Below, piece by piece: positions 18,023 to 27,066 of a stretch of DNA of 56,649 bases. The notes under the pieces are model-generated. The model was not told where the DNA came from and did not search any database. It was given only the letters and a program-made list of their open reading frames with translations. The first letter of the stretch is position 1; each line of letters opens with the position of its first letter. Source of the stretch: Bacteroidota bacterium (lineage in GTDB: Bacteria > Bacteroidota > Bacteroidia > CAIKAF01); NCBI GenBank assembly GCA_023432985.1, contig JAEZEQ010000026.1, forward strand, positions 1-56,649. The letters are read 5' to 3'. The translations under genes and the position numbers were made by a program.

Positions 18023-19852
18023 ATGAAAAAAGCACTCATTCTCCTCGGCATTATGTCAACCTTAATGTCGGGTATATATGCCCAAACCTGTGGCACATGT
18101 ACGCCAAATCCATCCTGCTACCTCCCCGGAGGTACTCAGTGTCCCTTATCCGGACAATCGCCGCTGATGTATCAGTATCAACCTTATTCTACAGATGTTA
18201 CTTTTTACATGCCTGCCGATACCAATATCAGCGGCATTGGGAATGTACAAATCATAAATGTGGAATATGTTTCTATTTCCGGATTGCCATTAGGAATAAC
18301 CTGGCAATGTAATAATGCCATGAACGGTTGTAATTACAATCCCTATGGAGGAGAACAATTGGCTTGTATCCGTTTCTGCGGTACGCCCCTCTCCCCTCCG
18401 GGTACATATACGGCTACCATAAATATTGTTGGTACAGCCAATGTATTAGGCGGAATCACTCAAGCTCAAACCCTGCAATATGATTTTATTATTGCTGCTC
18501 CAGCTTCAGGAAATCCCTATTTCAATTATACCGTTCAAAATACATGCGATAGCGCAGATGTAGATTTCAGCGCTAATGTTCTTTTAGGTCCCCCACAAAT
18601 CGTTGAGTACGACTGGAATTTTGGGAATGGACAAACTTCAACGCTGCCTACACCTCCCACACAACATTATGTGGGCTCAGGCATTTACACCCCCACACTC
18701 AATACGCGGGTGTATAATACACGCCTGAAATCACTCAGCGCCCAGGCGCATGGTGGCTGGTTCAACGGTGATATAGAAGAGCCCTTTTCGAGTACAGCAG
18801 CCGATTTGCAATTTTTCATGGCTCATCCTCCAGGGAACTATAGCAGCTCCGAAATTGGAAATAATCCCAATCCCGTTTGGAACAACTTAAATGTTGTACT
18901 TCAAAACTGGGCACTTACTTTTACTTTCGTGGAAAATGATCCTACCTCACCCGATGATCAGGGTGGATCTACAACCATCAATATAAACGGTCCGGGAACT
19001 TATAATGGCAGTACAACCGCCATTACCAGCGGTGGCGGTGGAGTAAATTTCTCTATCGTAATCGATAAGGCCATTATGAATAATAATTTCACTACCGATA
19101 CATTCGAAATATTTGATTCTCCGCTTGCTCCAAGTCTACAAGCATTCCCCAACGATACCGTTTGTGCCGGAAATCAAGTTTCCCTGCAAGTTCCTGCCGG
19201 GAATTATAAATATGATTGGTATAAAAATGGGATTTTATTCGATGATACAACCGGAAATATGGTGCATGTAAACGACTCGGGATTGTTTCATGTAGTGATA
19301 ACAGACCTCAGTACCGGATGTTTTGTAAGCTCGGATACTACGCATATCGTACATTTACCGGCCGTACAATTTACTTCATTTACGAATAATGCGGGTGTTT
19401 TGGTTGCTCAATTTACAGATCCAAGCTATACCTATCAATGGCTTTATAATGGAATGGCTATTTTCCCCAATGGAACAGGCACTTCGCACCAACCAAGCTA
19501 TCCGGGAAATTATGCACTCGTTGCTACCAATTCCTATGGCTGTAGCGATACATCAACCACATTGCAAGTTAGCTCCTTATTCGGATTGGAAGAGCAACTT
19601 TTTGGCAATATCCAACTCTACCCCAACCCGGCTCAACATCAAATAAACCTTCAGTTTATAGCCTATGCATCCAGTGAAATGCAATTTCAAATTATCGATG
19701 CCATGGGTAAAGTCCTCTTTCAGGAACAAGTATTTGTAATGCAAGGAAATTATACCAAATCATTCCAAATACAATCTTTGAATCCGGGATTCTATATGAT
19801 TAAAGCAAGCGATGGAAAACAACAACAAATCATGCGCTTTATCAAGAATTAA
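18023..19852 (+). CDS. T9SS type A surface protein, tandem paralogue 2
   Basis: This 609-residue secreted protein (signal peptide 1-20, GIYAQ) is parallel to the preceding gene. It has a Cys-rich opening (CGTCTPNPSC), DVTFYMPADTNISG, SGLPLGITW, FCGTPLSPPGTY, YDWNFGNGQ, the LKSLSAQAHGGW-GDIEE block, the GPGTYNGSTTAITSGGGG block and a type A sorting domain (about 525-609, LYPNPAQHQI to IMRFIKN). It is probably co-transcribed with its paralogue (11-bp gap) and followed by a terminator at 19871-19908. Function beyond surface location is unknown. Confidence 0.88.
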   Translation: MKKALILLGIMSTLMSGIYAQTCGTCTPNPSCYLPGGTQCPLSGQSPLMYQYQPYSTDVTFYMPADTNISGIGNVQIINVEYVSISGLPLGITWQCNNAMNGCNYNPYGGEQLACIRFCGTPLSPPGTYTATINIVGTANVLGGITQAQTLQYDFIIAAPASGNPYFNYTVQNTCDSADVDFSANVLLGPPQIVEYDWNFGNGQTSTLPTPPTQHYVGSGIYTPTLNTRVYNTRLKSLSAQAHGGWFNGDIEEPFSSTAADLQFFMAHPPGNYSSSEIGNNPNPVWNNLNVVLQNWALTFTFVENDPTSPDDQGGSTTININGPGTYNGSTTAITSGGGGVNFSIVIDKAIMNNNFTTDTFEIFDSPLAPSLQAFPNDTVCAGNQVSLQVPAGNYKYDWYKNGILFDDTTGNMVHVNDSGLFHVVITDLSTGCFVSSDTTHIVHLPAVQFTSFTNNAGVLVAQFTDPSYTYQWLYNGMAIFPNGTGTSHQPSYPGNYALVATNSYGCSDTSTTLQVSSLFGLEEQLFGNIQLYPNPAQHQINLQFIAYASSEMQFQIIDAMGKVLFQEQVFVMQGNYTKSFQIQSLNPGFYMIKASDGKQQQIMRFIKN

Positions 19853-19870
19853 AAAATTGAAATACACATT

Positions 19871-19908
19871 AAAAAGGGCGAACTTTCCATGGAGAGTTCG
19901 CCTTTTTT
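19871..19908 (+). terminator. Rho-independent terminator after the tandem T9SS genes
   Basis: GGGCGAACT pairs with AGTTCGCCT (one G-T wobble), flanked by A5 and T6, giving a stem of about 14 bp with a 10-nt loop. It ends in a T run, directly after the stop at 19852. Confidence 0.85.
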
Positions 19909-20019
19909 CATTTCATCATATTGCGAGAATGTGCACAAAAATACCGTTAGATAAGAACATCTGCAAAGACTTGTGCATGCGGGGGGCAATACCTAATTTG
20001 GGGCATATAACATTTAGAT

Positions 20020-21351
20020 ATGAAAGAGAATGTGCTTCACTTTATTTGGGAAAATGGTCTTTTCGACAAACAAAAACTAAAAACCGAAAATGGGGAGTCT
20101 GTGCGCATTATACATGCCGGAACCTTAAACACAGATTCGGGTCCCGATTTCTTCCATGCAAAAATTCAAATCAACCAAATCGTCCTTGTTGGAAATATAG
20201 AATTACATATAGATGGCAAAGATTGGTACAAACATGCGCATCATCTCGACGAAGCCTATAAAAATGTCATTCTGCATGTGGTATTCCATTCCCCTCAAAA
20301 AACAATAGTGAAGGGCTTGGAAATACCTACTTTGGTAATTGGAGATGTATTAGAAAAAAAATTCTGGCATACCTATCAAAAACTTTCTCTGCAAAACAAA
20401 GCCTTTCCCTGTGCATCACAAATAGAAAATGTACCTGCCTCTGTCATACAAGCACAATGGGATATTGCAGCATGGAAAAGACTCGAAGAAAAAGCAGAAC
20501 ATTTTAATGTTTTATACAACTTGGCAGGGAATCGTATAGATCATGCTTTTATCATACAACTCTTTCGCAGTTTCGGCGGGGGCATCAATAACGAGGCTGC
20601 TCAAATGCTGGGTATGCGCCTTCCCATGCGCCTTGTCTACCGCTATATGCATTCCCGTTTCCAGCTCGAGGCACTCATACTCGGAATGTCGGGTTTACTT
20701 GCAAAGGAAAGTGAAGATGCCTATTTCATAGAATTAGAAAAAGAATTTCGATATATGAAAAATCAATTTCAACTTCAGGAATTAAAAACGTCTATGTGGA
20801 AATTTTCCAAAACCAGACCTTGGAATTTCCCAACAATCCGCCTCGCCCAATTAGCCGCCTTATTGCATAAAAACCCGAGAATTATTCAAGAAATATTTCG
20901 AGCAGAATCACGTAAAGAATTAGAAAATATTTTCGAATGCGAACTATCTCCCTATTGGCAAAATCATTTTTCGCCCGGAAAGAAAAGTAAAGTAAAACAA
21001 GATCAAATCAGCAAAGATTTTAAAAAACAAATCATAATAAATGCAGTTATTCCACTTATTGTATGGGATGCAATACAGCATCAAAAAAGCGAACTCATCC
21101 ATAAAGCCATGGACTTACTCCAATCGCTCCCCTTCGAAAACAACAAAGTATCTCGCATTTTTTCCACCGATTCTATTCCAAAAAATAATGCATTAGATTC
21201 CCAAGCCGGCTACCATCAATTACACCGCTTTTGTCATAAAAAACTATGCCTGAAATGCAAAATAGGAGTACATATCCTGCGTGCAGATTCGGAAGATAAT
21301 GCAGAGACTCAACAAAGTCAAGAGGAAAACAAAAATTTGATTAAAACATAA
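20020..21351 (+). CDS. DUF2851 family protein
   Basis: This 443-residue protein is of the DUF2851 family, common in Bacteroidota. Recognisable blocks are LHFIWENGLFD at the start, SGPDFFHAKIQI, GNIELHIDGKDWYKHAHH, NVILHVVFH and NEAAQMLGMRLP, the usual family order. There is no signal peptide or membrane helix, so it is probably cytoplasmic. The N-terminal part (about 1-110) has an acidic and His-rich pattern (DSGPDF, ELH, DW-HAHH) that hints at a nuclease-like or metal-binding fold, but this is inference. The C-terminus has Cys-x-x-Cys (LKCKIG) residues. Biological role unknown. Confidence 0.85.
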   Translation: MKENVLHFIWENGLFDKQKLKTENGESVRIIHAGTLNTDSGPDFFHAKIQINQIVLVGNIELHIDGKDWYKHAHHLDEAYKNVILHVVFHSPQKTIVKGLEIPTLVIGDVLEKKFWHTYQKLSLQNKAFPCASQIENVPASVIQAQWDIAAWKRLEEKAEHFNVLYNLAGNRIDHAFIIQLFRSFGGGINNEAAQMLGMRLPMRLVYRYMHSRFQLEALILGMSGLLAKESEDAYFIELEKEFRYMKNQFQLQELKTSMWKFSKTRPWNFPTIRLAQLAALLHKNPRIIQEIFRAESRKELENIFECELSPYWQNHFSPGKKSKVKQDQISKDFKKQIIINAVIPLIVWDAIQHQKSELIHKAMDLLQSLPFENNKVSRIFSTDSIPKNNALDSQAGYHQLHRFCHKKLCLKCKIGVHILRADSEDNAETQQSQEENKNLIKT

Positions 21352-21365
21352 TATTATTAATTTTA
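21336..21365 (+). promoter_or_regulatory. Candidate promoter, NSS transporter operon
   Basis: TTTG (21336-21339), an 18-bp spacer and TAATTTTA (21358-21365; one mismatch to TAnnTTTG) lie 25 bp before the ATG at 21391. Confidence 0.35.
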
Positions 21366-21390
21366 CCCCACTAGAAAAGAAACTATACCT

Positions 21391-23046
21391 ATGACAAAAG
21401 AAAAACAACAATGGGGATCCAGAGTTGGTTTGATTCTCGCAATGGCAGGAAATGCAGTCGGCCTCGGCAATTTCCTGCGCTTCCCGGCCCAAGCCGTACA
21501 AAATGGTGGGGGGGCATTTATAATTCCTTATTTGGTTTGCTTCCTTTTGATGGGAATACCCTTATTGTGGATAGAATGGAGCTTAGGTCGTTACGGAGGC
21601 CGTTACGGAAACCATAGTACGCCTTTTATCCTCAACGAAATGGGAAAAAGAAATATGTGGAAATACATAGGCGTTTTTGGAATCTTTACTAATGTAGCCG
21701 TAGCGTCTTACTACTGCTATATTGAATCCTGGACTCTCTCTTATGTGATGCATTCCTTGGCCGGATCTTTTCAGGGATTGGATCAATTGGGTGTTGCCGC
21801 CTTTTTCGATAATTATACCGACTTGTCCACCACCACAACCGGCATTCCATACGAAGCCCTTGTATTTTATATCCTTTGCCTTCTGCTCAATACCTATATC
21901 TTATCTAAAGGAATTAAAGGCGTAGAAAAAGTGGCAAAAATTGGTATGCCCTTGCTTATTCTATTCGGATTATTTCTTGCATTCCGCGCATTTACACTGA
22001 AATCCGGAACCGATGGAGCTGTTTTTGACGGATTGGTGGGATTGGAATATTTGTGGACTCCTGACTTTCTTTCGCTCAGTAACCCCAATGTTTGGCTGGC
22101 AGCAGCCGGACAAATATTCTTTACTTTATCGGTAGGAATGGGAACCGTACACTGTTACGCATCATACCTAAATACCAAAGATGATGTGGCGCTAAATGCC
22201 ATGAGCGCAGGATGGATGAACGAATTTGTGGAAATCGTTATCGGTGCAAGTGTTGTTATTCCCATTACAGTCGGATATTTTGGAATAGACGGAATGCTCG
22301 ATATAGCCAAACAAGGCAGCTTTGCACTTGGATTCAAAACCATGCCCTATCTCTTTGCACAATGGGGGCCGATCTTAGCTCCACTGGCCGGACTCATGTT
22401 TTTTGGCTTATTGTTCTTTGCCGGAATTACCTCCAGTCTTGCCATGGGTACACCCTGGATGGGATTCATGCACGACGAATTCGGATGGACCCGGAAAACC
22501 GGCGCATGGACCTTCGGTTTATTCGTACTCTTACTCGGATTACCTACCGTACTCTTCTATAATTACGGCGTTTTCGATGAATATGACGAATGGGCCGGTA
22601 CCAATTCCCTCTTTATTTTTGCACTCGCCGAAACTATATTGTTTGCATGGATATTCGGATATAAAAAAGGATGGGAAGAAATTAAACTCGGAGCCGATAT
22701 TAAAATTCCCGAATTTTATAAATATATAATTGGATTCGTCACACCCACCCTCCTCATTCTCGTATTCCTTGCCAATATCATTAAACCGGCAGGCAACGAT
22801 TGGATAGCAGCCTTCAGCGGCCTGTTCAGCGAAGGATGGACCCTCGATAACGGTTCCCTGATTAAGAAAATAACCATGTCTGGATTGCGAAATGAAATTG
22901 CAATCGAAACAGATCCCGTTCAACACGCATTCTTGGTCAAAAAATTCAATTTCACCTTATTTGCTCGAGGAATCCTGCTCTTCGCATTTATGCTTATTGC
23001 ATTCCTGGTATACAGAGCCGGAAAATTAAGAACCAAAAAGTTTTAA
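21391..23046 (+). CDS. Sodium-dependent amino-acid-type transporter (NSS/SNF family)
   Basis: This 551-residue inner-membrane symporter couples sodium entry to uptake of a small solute, usually an amino acid. The N-terminus carries the family signature WGSRVGLILAMAGNAVGLGNFLRFP (TM1, with the unwound Gly/Asn sodium and substrate site) and GGGAFIIPYL (TM2). About 12 membrane helices are predicted. It is followed one base later by a 50-residue single-helix protein resembling the MetS small subunit, then by a helix-hairpin-helix gene, in one tight operon. By analogy with MetPS the substrate could be methionine or another hydrophobic amino acid, but nothing in the sequence fixes this. Confidence 0.92.
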   Translation: MTKEKQQWGSRVGLILAMAGNAVGLGNFLRFPAQAVQNGGGAFIIPYLVCFLLMGIPLLWIEWSLGRYGGRYGNHSTPFILNEMGKRNMWKYIGVFGIFTNVAVASYYCYIESWTLSYVMHSLAGSFQGLDQLGVAAFFDNYTDLSTTTTGIPYEALVFYILCLLLNTYILSKGIKGVEKVAKIGMPLLILFGLFLAFRAFTLKSGTDGAVFDGLVGLEYLWTPDFLSLSNPNVWLAAAGQIFFTLSVGMGTVHCYASYLNTKDDVALNAMSAGWMNEFVEIVIGASVVIPITVGYFGIDGMLDIAKQGSFALGFKTMPYLFAQWGPILAPLAGLMFFGLLFFAGITSSLAMGTPWMGFMHDEFGWTRKTGAWTFGLFVLLLGLPTVLFYNYGVFDEYDEWAGTNSLFIFALAETILFAWIFGYKKGWEEIKLGADIKIPEFYKYIIGFVTPTLLILVFLANIIKPAGNDWIAAFSGLFSEGWTLDNGSLIKKITMSGLRNEIAIETDPVQHAFLVKKFNFTLFARGILLFAFMLIAFLVYRAGKLRTKKF

Positions 23047-23047
23047 T

Positions 23048-23200
23048 ATGAATACTTCTGCAATTATACTCATGACTACAGTGCTAGTCTCTGTAACAGC
23101 CATCAATGCATATTTTTTCTATAAGGTGATGACCGCACCCATTGATGAAGGAGAACATACGGATATGCCCGATGTCTTCGAAGAAACCGAAAATCCCTGA
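23048..23200 (+). CDS. MetS-like small subunit of the NSS transporter
   Basis: A 50-residue open frame lies one base after the transporter stop and two bases before the next start. It starts MNTSAIILMTTVLV and has one membrane helix (about 5-26), then a short Asp/Glu-rich cytoplasmic tail (DEGEHTDMPDVFEET). The NTSAII start, single helix and position right behind an NSS gene match the MetS-type small subunits known from MetPS of Corynebacterium and found next to many bacterial NSS transporters. MetS is needed there for transport activity. The assignment rests on context and helix pattern, as the protein is too short for firm homology. Confidence 0.75.
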   Translation: MNTSAIILMTTVLVSVTAINAYFFYKVMTAPIDEGEHTDMPDVFEETENP

Positions 23201-23202
23201 TT

Positions 23203-24078
23203 ATGAAAAAGTGGCTGCGTTCTTTGATGCATTATCCTCATATAGAACGCGGCGGACTTTTTATCTTATTGCTCTTCATTTTGGGCTTTGTTTTTATTGT
23301 GTCGACTATACCTTTTATCGAACAGAAAAAATACAGCCGACTCCTACAAATTTCCACCCTTCCTTTTGATAGCAATATATATCAAAGCCATATTGCCTCC
23401 ACAAAAGGCACAGTCCGAAAAATAAGATATCAAAAACTGAAGCGCAAAACAGATCCAAATCTTCTGAACGAAAAAGAATGGATGCAAATGGGACTAAGTG
23501 AAAAACAAGCTCGGTCTCTCATCACATACCGAAATAAAATCAATGGATTCTATAGTATAGACGACCTCGAAAAATGCTATACTTTACCTGAAGCATGGCT
23601 GGATATGAACCGTAATATGCTTATTTTTTCAACCGAAAAAAACACAAATACCAAAGCCCAAAACAAGAATTCGAACTTTACAGGAAGTATAAAACTCAAC
23701 AGCAGCGACAGTGCGGCGTGGACAAAACTACCCGGGATAACGCCAAAATTGGCCGGGCGCATTATACGATACAGGAATCGTCTCGGCGCCTTTCATCATC
23801 CCTCACAATTGCTCGATGTCTATGGCATGAATCACGATGTATACGAAAATATAAAAACACAAATCGACATAGATTACGGAGAGAAAATACAAATTTCTCT
23901 AAACTATGCCACCTATGCTGAGTTTAAAAAACTGCCCTATCTAGACCATGAAAGCATAAAACAAATCCTGCTCCACCGCGAAAAATCGGGCTTTTTTAAA
24001 GATAAAAAAGAATTGGTCGACAATATGCTGATAAATGAAGAAATATATTTTAAAATTGCCCCCTATTTAGTACTTTAG
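23203..24078 (+). CDS. Membrane-anchored helix-hairpin-helix (ComEA-like) protein
   Basis: The 291-residue protein has one N-terminal membrane helix (about 18-38) and three helix-hairpin-helix units: about 95-130 (LSEKQARSLITYRNKINGFYSIDDL), 165-205 (LPGITPKLAGRIIRYRNRLGAF) and 240-280 (LPYLDHESIKQILLHREKSGFF). This is the layout of ComEA-type DNA-binding repeats common in Bacteroidota. It could bind DNA outside the inner membrane, as ComEA does in uptake, but the first repeat is poorly conserved and such proteins may serve other roles. It is last in the operon with the NSS transporter. Confidence 0.82.
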   Translation: MKKWLRSLMHYPHIERGGLFILLLFILGFVFIVSTIPFIEQKKYSRLLQISTLPFDSNIYQSHIASTKGTVRKIRYQKLKRKTDPNLLNEKEWMQMGLSEKQARSLITYRNKINGFYSIDDLEKCYTLPEAWLDMNRNMLIFSTEKNTNTKAQNKNSNFTGSIKLNSSDSAAWTKLPGITPKLAGRIIRYRNRLGAFHHPSQLLDVYGMNHDVYENIKTQIDIDYGEKIQISLNYATYAEFKKLPYLDHESIKQILLHREKSGFFKDKKELVDNMLINEEIYFKIAPYLVL

Positions 24079-24112
24079 CGCCTTATTTCACCGACCGCTA
24101 AATATATACAGT

Positions 24113-25258
24113 ATGAATTTTGAATTAAACGAAAACCAGCAAATGATTAGCCAAATGGTGCGCGATTTTGCTGAGAAAGAAATCAAACCCAACGTAATGC
24201 ATTGGGACGAAAATGAAATTTTTCCTGTGGACGTCATGAAGAAAATGGGCGAAATGGGATTATTAGGCATATTTGTGCCCCAAGAATATGGAGGAAGTGG
24301 CTTTTCTTATCTTGAATATGTATCTGCATTAACCGAATTGGCAAAAGTTTGTGGCGGAGTAGCCCTTTCTGTTGCCGCACATAATTCCCTTTGTACCGGG
24401 CATATTTACTATCACGGAAACGAGGAACAAAAGAAAAAATATCTACCCAAATTAGCTTCCGGTGAATGGATCGGTGCTTGGGGTCTAACTGAAGCGAATA
24501 CAGGTTCGGATGCTATGCGCATGAAATGTACCGCCGTTAAAGAAGGAAACGAATGGGTGATTAATGGTAGCAAAAACTGGATTACACATGGTTATTCTGG
24601 AGATGTAGCTGTAGTTCTTATCCGTACAGGCGAATTATTAGACTCAAACGGAATTACCGCTTTCATCATCGAAAAAGGTACACCCGGATTCTCTGCCGTT
24701 CCCATTAAAAATAAATTAGGCGTACGCGCAAGTGAGACCGCCGAACTCATCTTCGATAATGTTCGTATCCCGGAAGAAAACGTAATCGGACAAGTCGGAC
24801 AAGGCTTTAAGCAGGCCATGCAAATATTAGATGGCGGACGAATTTCTATCGCTTCTGTTTCTCTTGGTATAGCAAAAGGTGCTTACGAAGCTTCATTGAA
24901 ATACGCTAAAGAACGTGAACAATTCGGACAGCCCATCGCCAATTTCCAAGCTATAGGCTTCAAATTAGCCGATATGGCCACCGAAATCGAAGCAGCCGAA
25001 CTCCTTACATTGAAAGCCGCTGACCTTAAAAATCGTGGCGAGAAAGTAACCCAAGCAGGCGCTTATGCCAAATATTTCGCGTCCGAACTCTGCGTAAAAT
25101 GCGGAAATGAAGCCGTGCAAATTATGGGTGGATACGGATTCACTAAAGAATATCCGGCAGAAAAATTCCTCCGCGATTCTAAACTAATGACCATAGGAGA
25201 AGGAACTTCCGAAATTCAAAAATTGGTTATTTCCCGAAACCTTATTAAAGGATTATAA
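24113..25258 (+). CDS. Acyl-CoA dehydrogenase
   Basis: This FAD enzyme introduces the alpha-beta double bond into acyl-CoA thioesters in fatty acid or branched-chain amino acid breakdown, passing electrons to ETF. The N-terminal helical domain, the middle beta domain (WGLTEANTGSDA, flavin contacts, then WVINGSKNWITHG) and the C-terminal helical domain (EREQFGQPIANFQAIGFKLADM, IMGGYGFTKEYPAEKFLRDSKL) are complete. In GEGTSEIQ near residue 365 the catalytic Glu is in the usual short-chain-type place. The 381 residues fit short- or medium-chain enzymes. A strong terminator follows at 25261-25290. Confidence 0.94.
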   Translation: MNFELNENQQMISQMVRDFAEKEIKPNVMHWDENEIFPVDVMKKMGEMGLLGIFVPQEYGGSGFSYLEYVSALTELAKVCGGVALSVAAHNSLCTGHIYYHGNEEQKKKYLPKLASGEWIGAWGLTEANTGSDAMRMKCTAVKEGNEWVINGSKNWITHGYSGDVAVVLIRTGELLDSNGITAFIIEKGTPGFSAVPIKNKLGVRASETAELIFDNVRIPEENVIGQVGQGFKQAMQILDGGRISIASVSLGIAKGAYEASLKYAKEREQFGQPIANFQAIGFKLADMATEIEAAELLTLKAADLKNRGEKVTQAGAYAKYFASELCVKCGNEAVQIMGGYGFTKEYPAEKFLRDSKLMTIGEGTSEIQKLVISRNLIKGL

Positions 25259-25260
25259 AT

Positions 25261-25290
25261 AATACCCCGCTTCGTCGGGGTATTTTTTTT
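25261..25290 (+). terminator. Rho-independent terminator after acyl-CoA dehydrogenase
   Basis: AATACCCCG (25261-25269) and CGGGGTATT (25276-25284) form a 9-bp stem around a 6-nt loop, followed by T8. Confidence 0.9.
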
Positions 25291-25315
25291 GAATGATTTA
25301 TTGTACTTTTATTGC

Positions 25316-25696
25316 ATGAATAATCGCATTTTATTTTTCGCATCCGCCTTGATCCTTATCGGAACTTTGGCTTCATGTACCAAAAAAACAGCCTTTACCT
25401 ATAAGGTCGATTGCCAAATTTGCCGCATTAGCTATTTCGATAGCGATGGACGTTTTGTAACAGACGAAATGGTGCAAAATGAAAAGGAAATCCAAATCGA
25501 AATAAAGGAGTTTGAAGCCGTTCAAATTGCCGCTCAAAGCCTCGTTTGCCCACTCAATGCAGCATGCGACTCCGCACTCTTCACCCAGGATAGCATTCGT
25601 GTAGAACTTTTAAAAGGAAGCGAACTCATCTGCACCCAATCTAAATCGGGCGAACCATTACAAGCCGTTAGTTGCACCTATTCATGGCCTAAATAA
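25316..25696 (+). CDS. Hypothetical lipoprotein
   Basis: The product is 126 residues with a lipoprotein signal (hydrophobic stretch then LASC, lipid Cys about residue 21) and a small beta-rich domain carrying a CQIC pair and further Cys residues. I chose the ATG at 25316; the frame opens at a TTG (25289) inside the upstream terminator's T run, which rules that start out. No family recognised. It is probably anchored in a membrane facing the periplasm, perhaps with disulfide bonds. Confidence 0.75.
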   Translation: MNNRILFFASALILIGTLASCTKKTAFTYKVDCQICRISYFDSDGRFVTDEMVQNEKEIQIEIKEFEAVQIAAQSLVCPLNAACDSALFTQDSIRVELLKGSELICTQSKSGEPLQAVSCTYSWPK

Positions 25697-25755
25697 TTCG
25701 CTGTTTTAACTTTTCCTAAAGCAAATTTTGCCATTCGAATGATTCCGAATACCAA

Positions 25756-25763
25756 TAAATTTG
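25756..25763 (+). promoter_or_regulatory. -7 promoter element, DegT-fold gene
   Basis: TAAATTTG matches TAnnTTTG, 33 bp before the ATG at 25797. An upstream TTTG (25727-25730) is 25 bp away, too far for a standard -33. Confidence 0.4.
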
Positions 25764-25796
25764 CCCATCTTCGTGAAATAATTAAATCTTTATAGT

Positions 25797-27008
25797 ATGT
25801 CTGTTGATCAAAAATTCATTCACGTCCCCTACGGAAAAAGTGTGCATGGTGAGGAAGAAATCGAAGCAGTAGTTAATGTATTACGCACCTCAACCATGAT
25901 GGGAAAACATGTGCGTGAAATGGAAGAAAGAGTGGCTAAACTTTATGCCAAAAATTATGGCATTATGGTGAACTCCGGCTCTACCGCTCTTTATCTCGCA
26001 GCCGATTTGTTGGATTATGAAGCAGGAGCAGAAATTATTACGCCCGTTCTAACTTTTAGTACGACCGTTGCCCCACTCGTGAAAAAAGGATGGGTACCGG
26101 CTTTCGTAGATGTGGAACCCGGAACTTATAATATCGATGCCAATAAGGTGGAAGAACTGATTACGCCTAAAACAAAAGCAATGTTTATTCCTAACTTAAT
26201 TGGCAACCTACCCGATTGGAAAAAACTCCGCGAAATTGCCGATAAACACGGATTATTTGTTTTGGAAGACAGTGCCGATACTCTTGGTGCCGAAATAGAT
26301 GGAGCCAGCTCCGGACGATTTACTGATATGAGTACCACCTCATTCTACGGCTCTCACGTAATCAACTGTGCCGGAAACGGAGGCATGATTTGTGTGAATA
26401 ACGAAGATCATGTCAATCGTGCTAAACTCCTTCGTTCATGGGGTCGCAGCTCAAGCTTATTCGTGGAAAGCGAAAAGATTGAAAACCGTTTTAACGTTGA
26501 AGTAGATGGTATTCCGTACGATGCAAAATTCGTATTCGAAGAACCTGGTTATAACGTGGAACCAAGCGAAATGGGAGCCGCTTTCGGATTGGTTCAATTA
26601 AAAAAATTAGGCGCAAATATCGATACGCGTGAGGCTAATTATAACCAAATGCGTAGCTTCTTCGAGAAATACGAAGAGTTCTTTATCTTACCCCAACAAT
26701 TGCCAAATAGCCGTACAGGCTGGTTAGCATTTGCCGTAACGGTTAAAGATAATGCGCCTTTCTTACGCCGCGATTTACAAATTTTCTTAGAAAAACGTAA
26801 TATCATGACGCGTACTATTTTCACCGGGAATATCCTTCGTCAGCCCGGATTTAAAAATATAGCTTGTAAACGTGTAAATGAATATCCAGAAGCGGATCGT
26901 GTAATGCGTGGTGGTATGTTATTGGCTTGCCACCAAGGCTTAAGTCAAGAACAAATAGACCACGTAAAAGAGTCGATCGACATCTTTATGAGTCAGTACA
27001 CTAAATAA
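25797..27008 (+). CDS. DegT/DnrJ/EryC1-fold PLP enzyme with His replacing the catalytic Lys (sugar 3-dehydratase type)
   Basis: The 403-residue protein has the fold of nucleotide-sugar aminotransferases: substrate loop near GSTALYLAAD (61-70), LEDSADTLGAEI (156-167) with the PLP-pyridine Asp158, and GGMICV (195-200). Where aminotransferases have the PLP-binding Lys (FFPSKNLG-type), this protein reads SFYGSHVINCAG with His187. A His at this place marks the dehydratase branch: ColD (GDP-4-keto-6-deoxymannose 3-dehydratase) and the iron-sulfur E1/RfbH. The RfbH cysteine cluster is not seen, so it is nearer ColD in type. It probably removes the C3 hydroxyl of an activated hexulose for deoxysugar synthesis. 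No other sugar genes adjoin it. Substrate unknown. Confidence 0.85.
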   Translation: MSVDQKFIHVPYGKSVHGEEEIEAVVNVLRTSTMMGKHVREMEERVAKLYAKNYGIMVNSGSTALYLAADLLDYEAGAEIITPVLTFSTTVAPLVKKGWVPAFVDVEPGTYNIDANKVEELITPKTKAMFIPNLIGNLPDWKKLREIADKHGLFVLEDSADTLGAEIDGASSGRFTDMSTTSFYGSHVINCAGNGGMICVNNEDHVNRAKLLRSWGRSSSLFVESEKIENRFNVEVDGIPYDAKFVFEEPGYNVEPSEMGAAFGLVQLKKLGANIDTREANYNQMRSFFEKYEEFFILPQQLPNSRTGWLAFAVTVKDNAPFLRRDLQIFLEKRNIMTRTIFTGNILRQPGFKNIACKRVNEYPEADRVMRGGMLLACHQGLSQEQIDHVKESIDIFMSQYTK

Positions 27009-27030
27009 TTTTAGTATATACATTAAACAG

Positions 27031-27066
27031 AAAGCGTTTCATTTTACATGAAACGCTTTTTTGTTT
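27031..27066 (+). terminator. Rho-independent terminator after the DegT-fold gene
   Basis: AAAGCGTTTCA (27031-27041) and TGAAACGCTTT (27049-27059) form a perfect 11-bp stem with a 7-nt loop and a T-rich tail. Confidence 0.9.

Noticed and set aside
19812..20261. 149-codon plus-strand frame between the T9SS pair and the DUF2851 gene
   Set aside because: It runs through the terminator at 19871-19908 and overlaps the well-supported DUF2851 frame.
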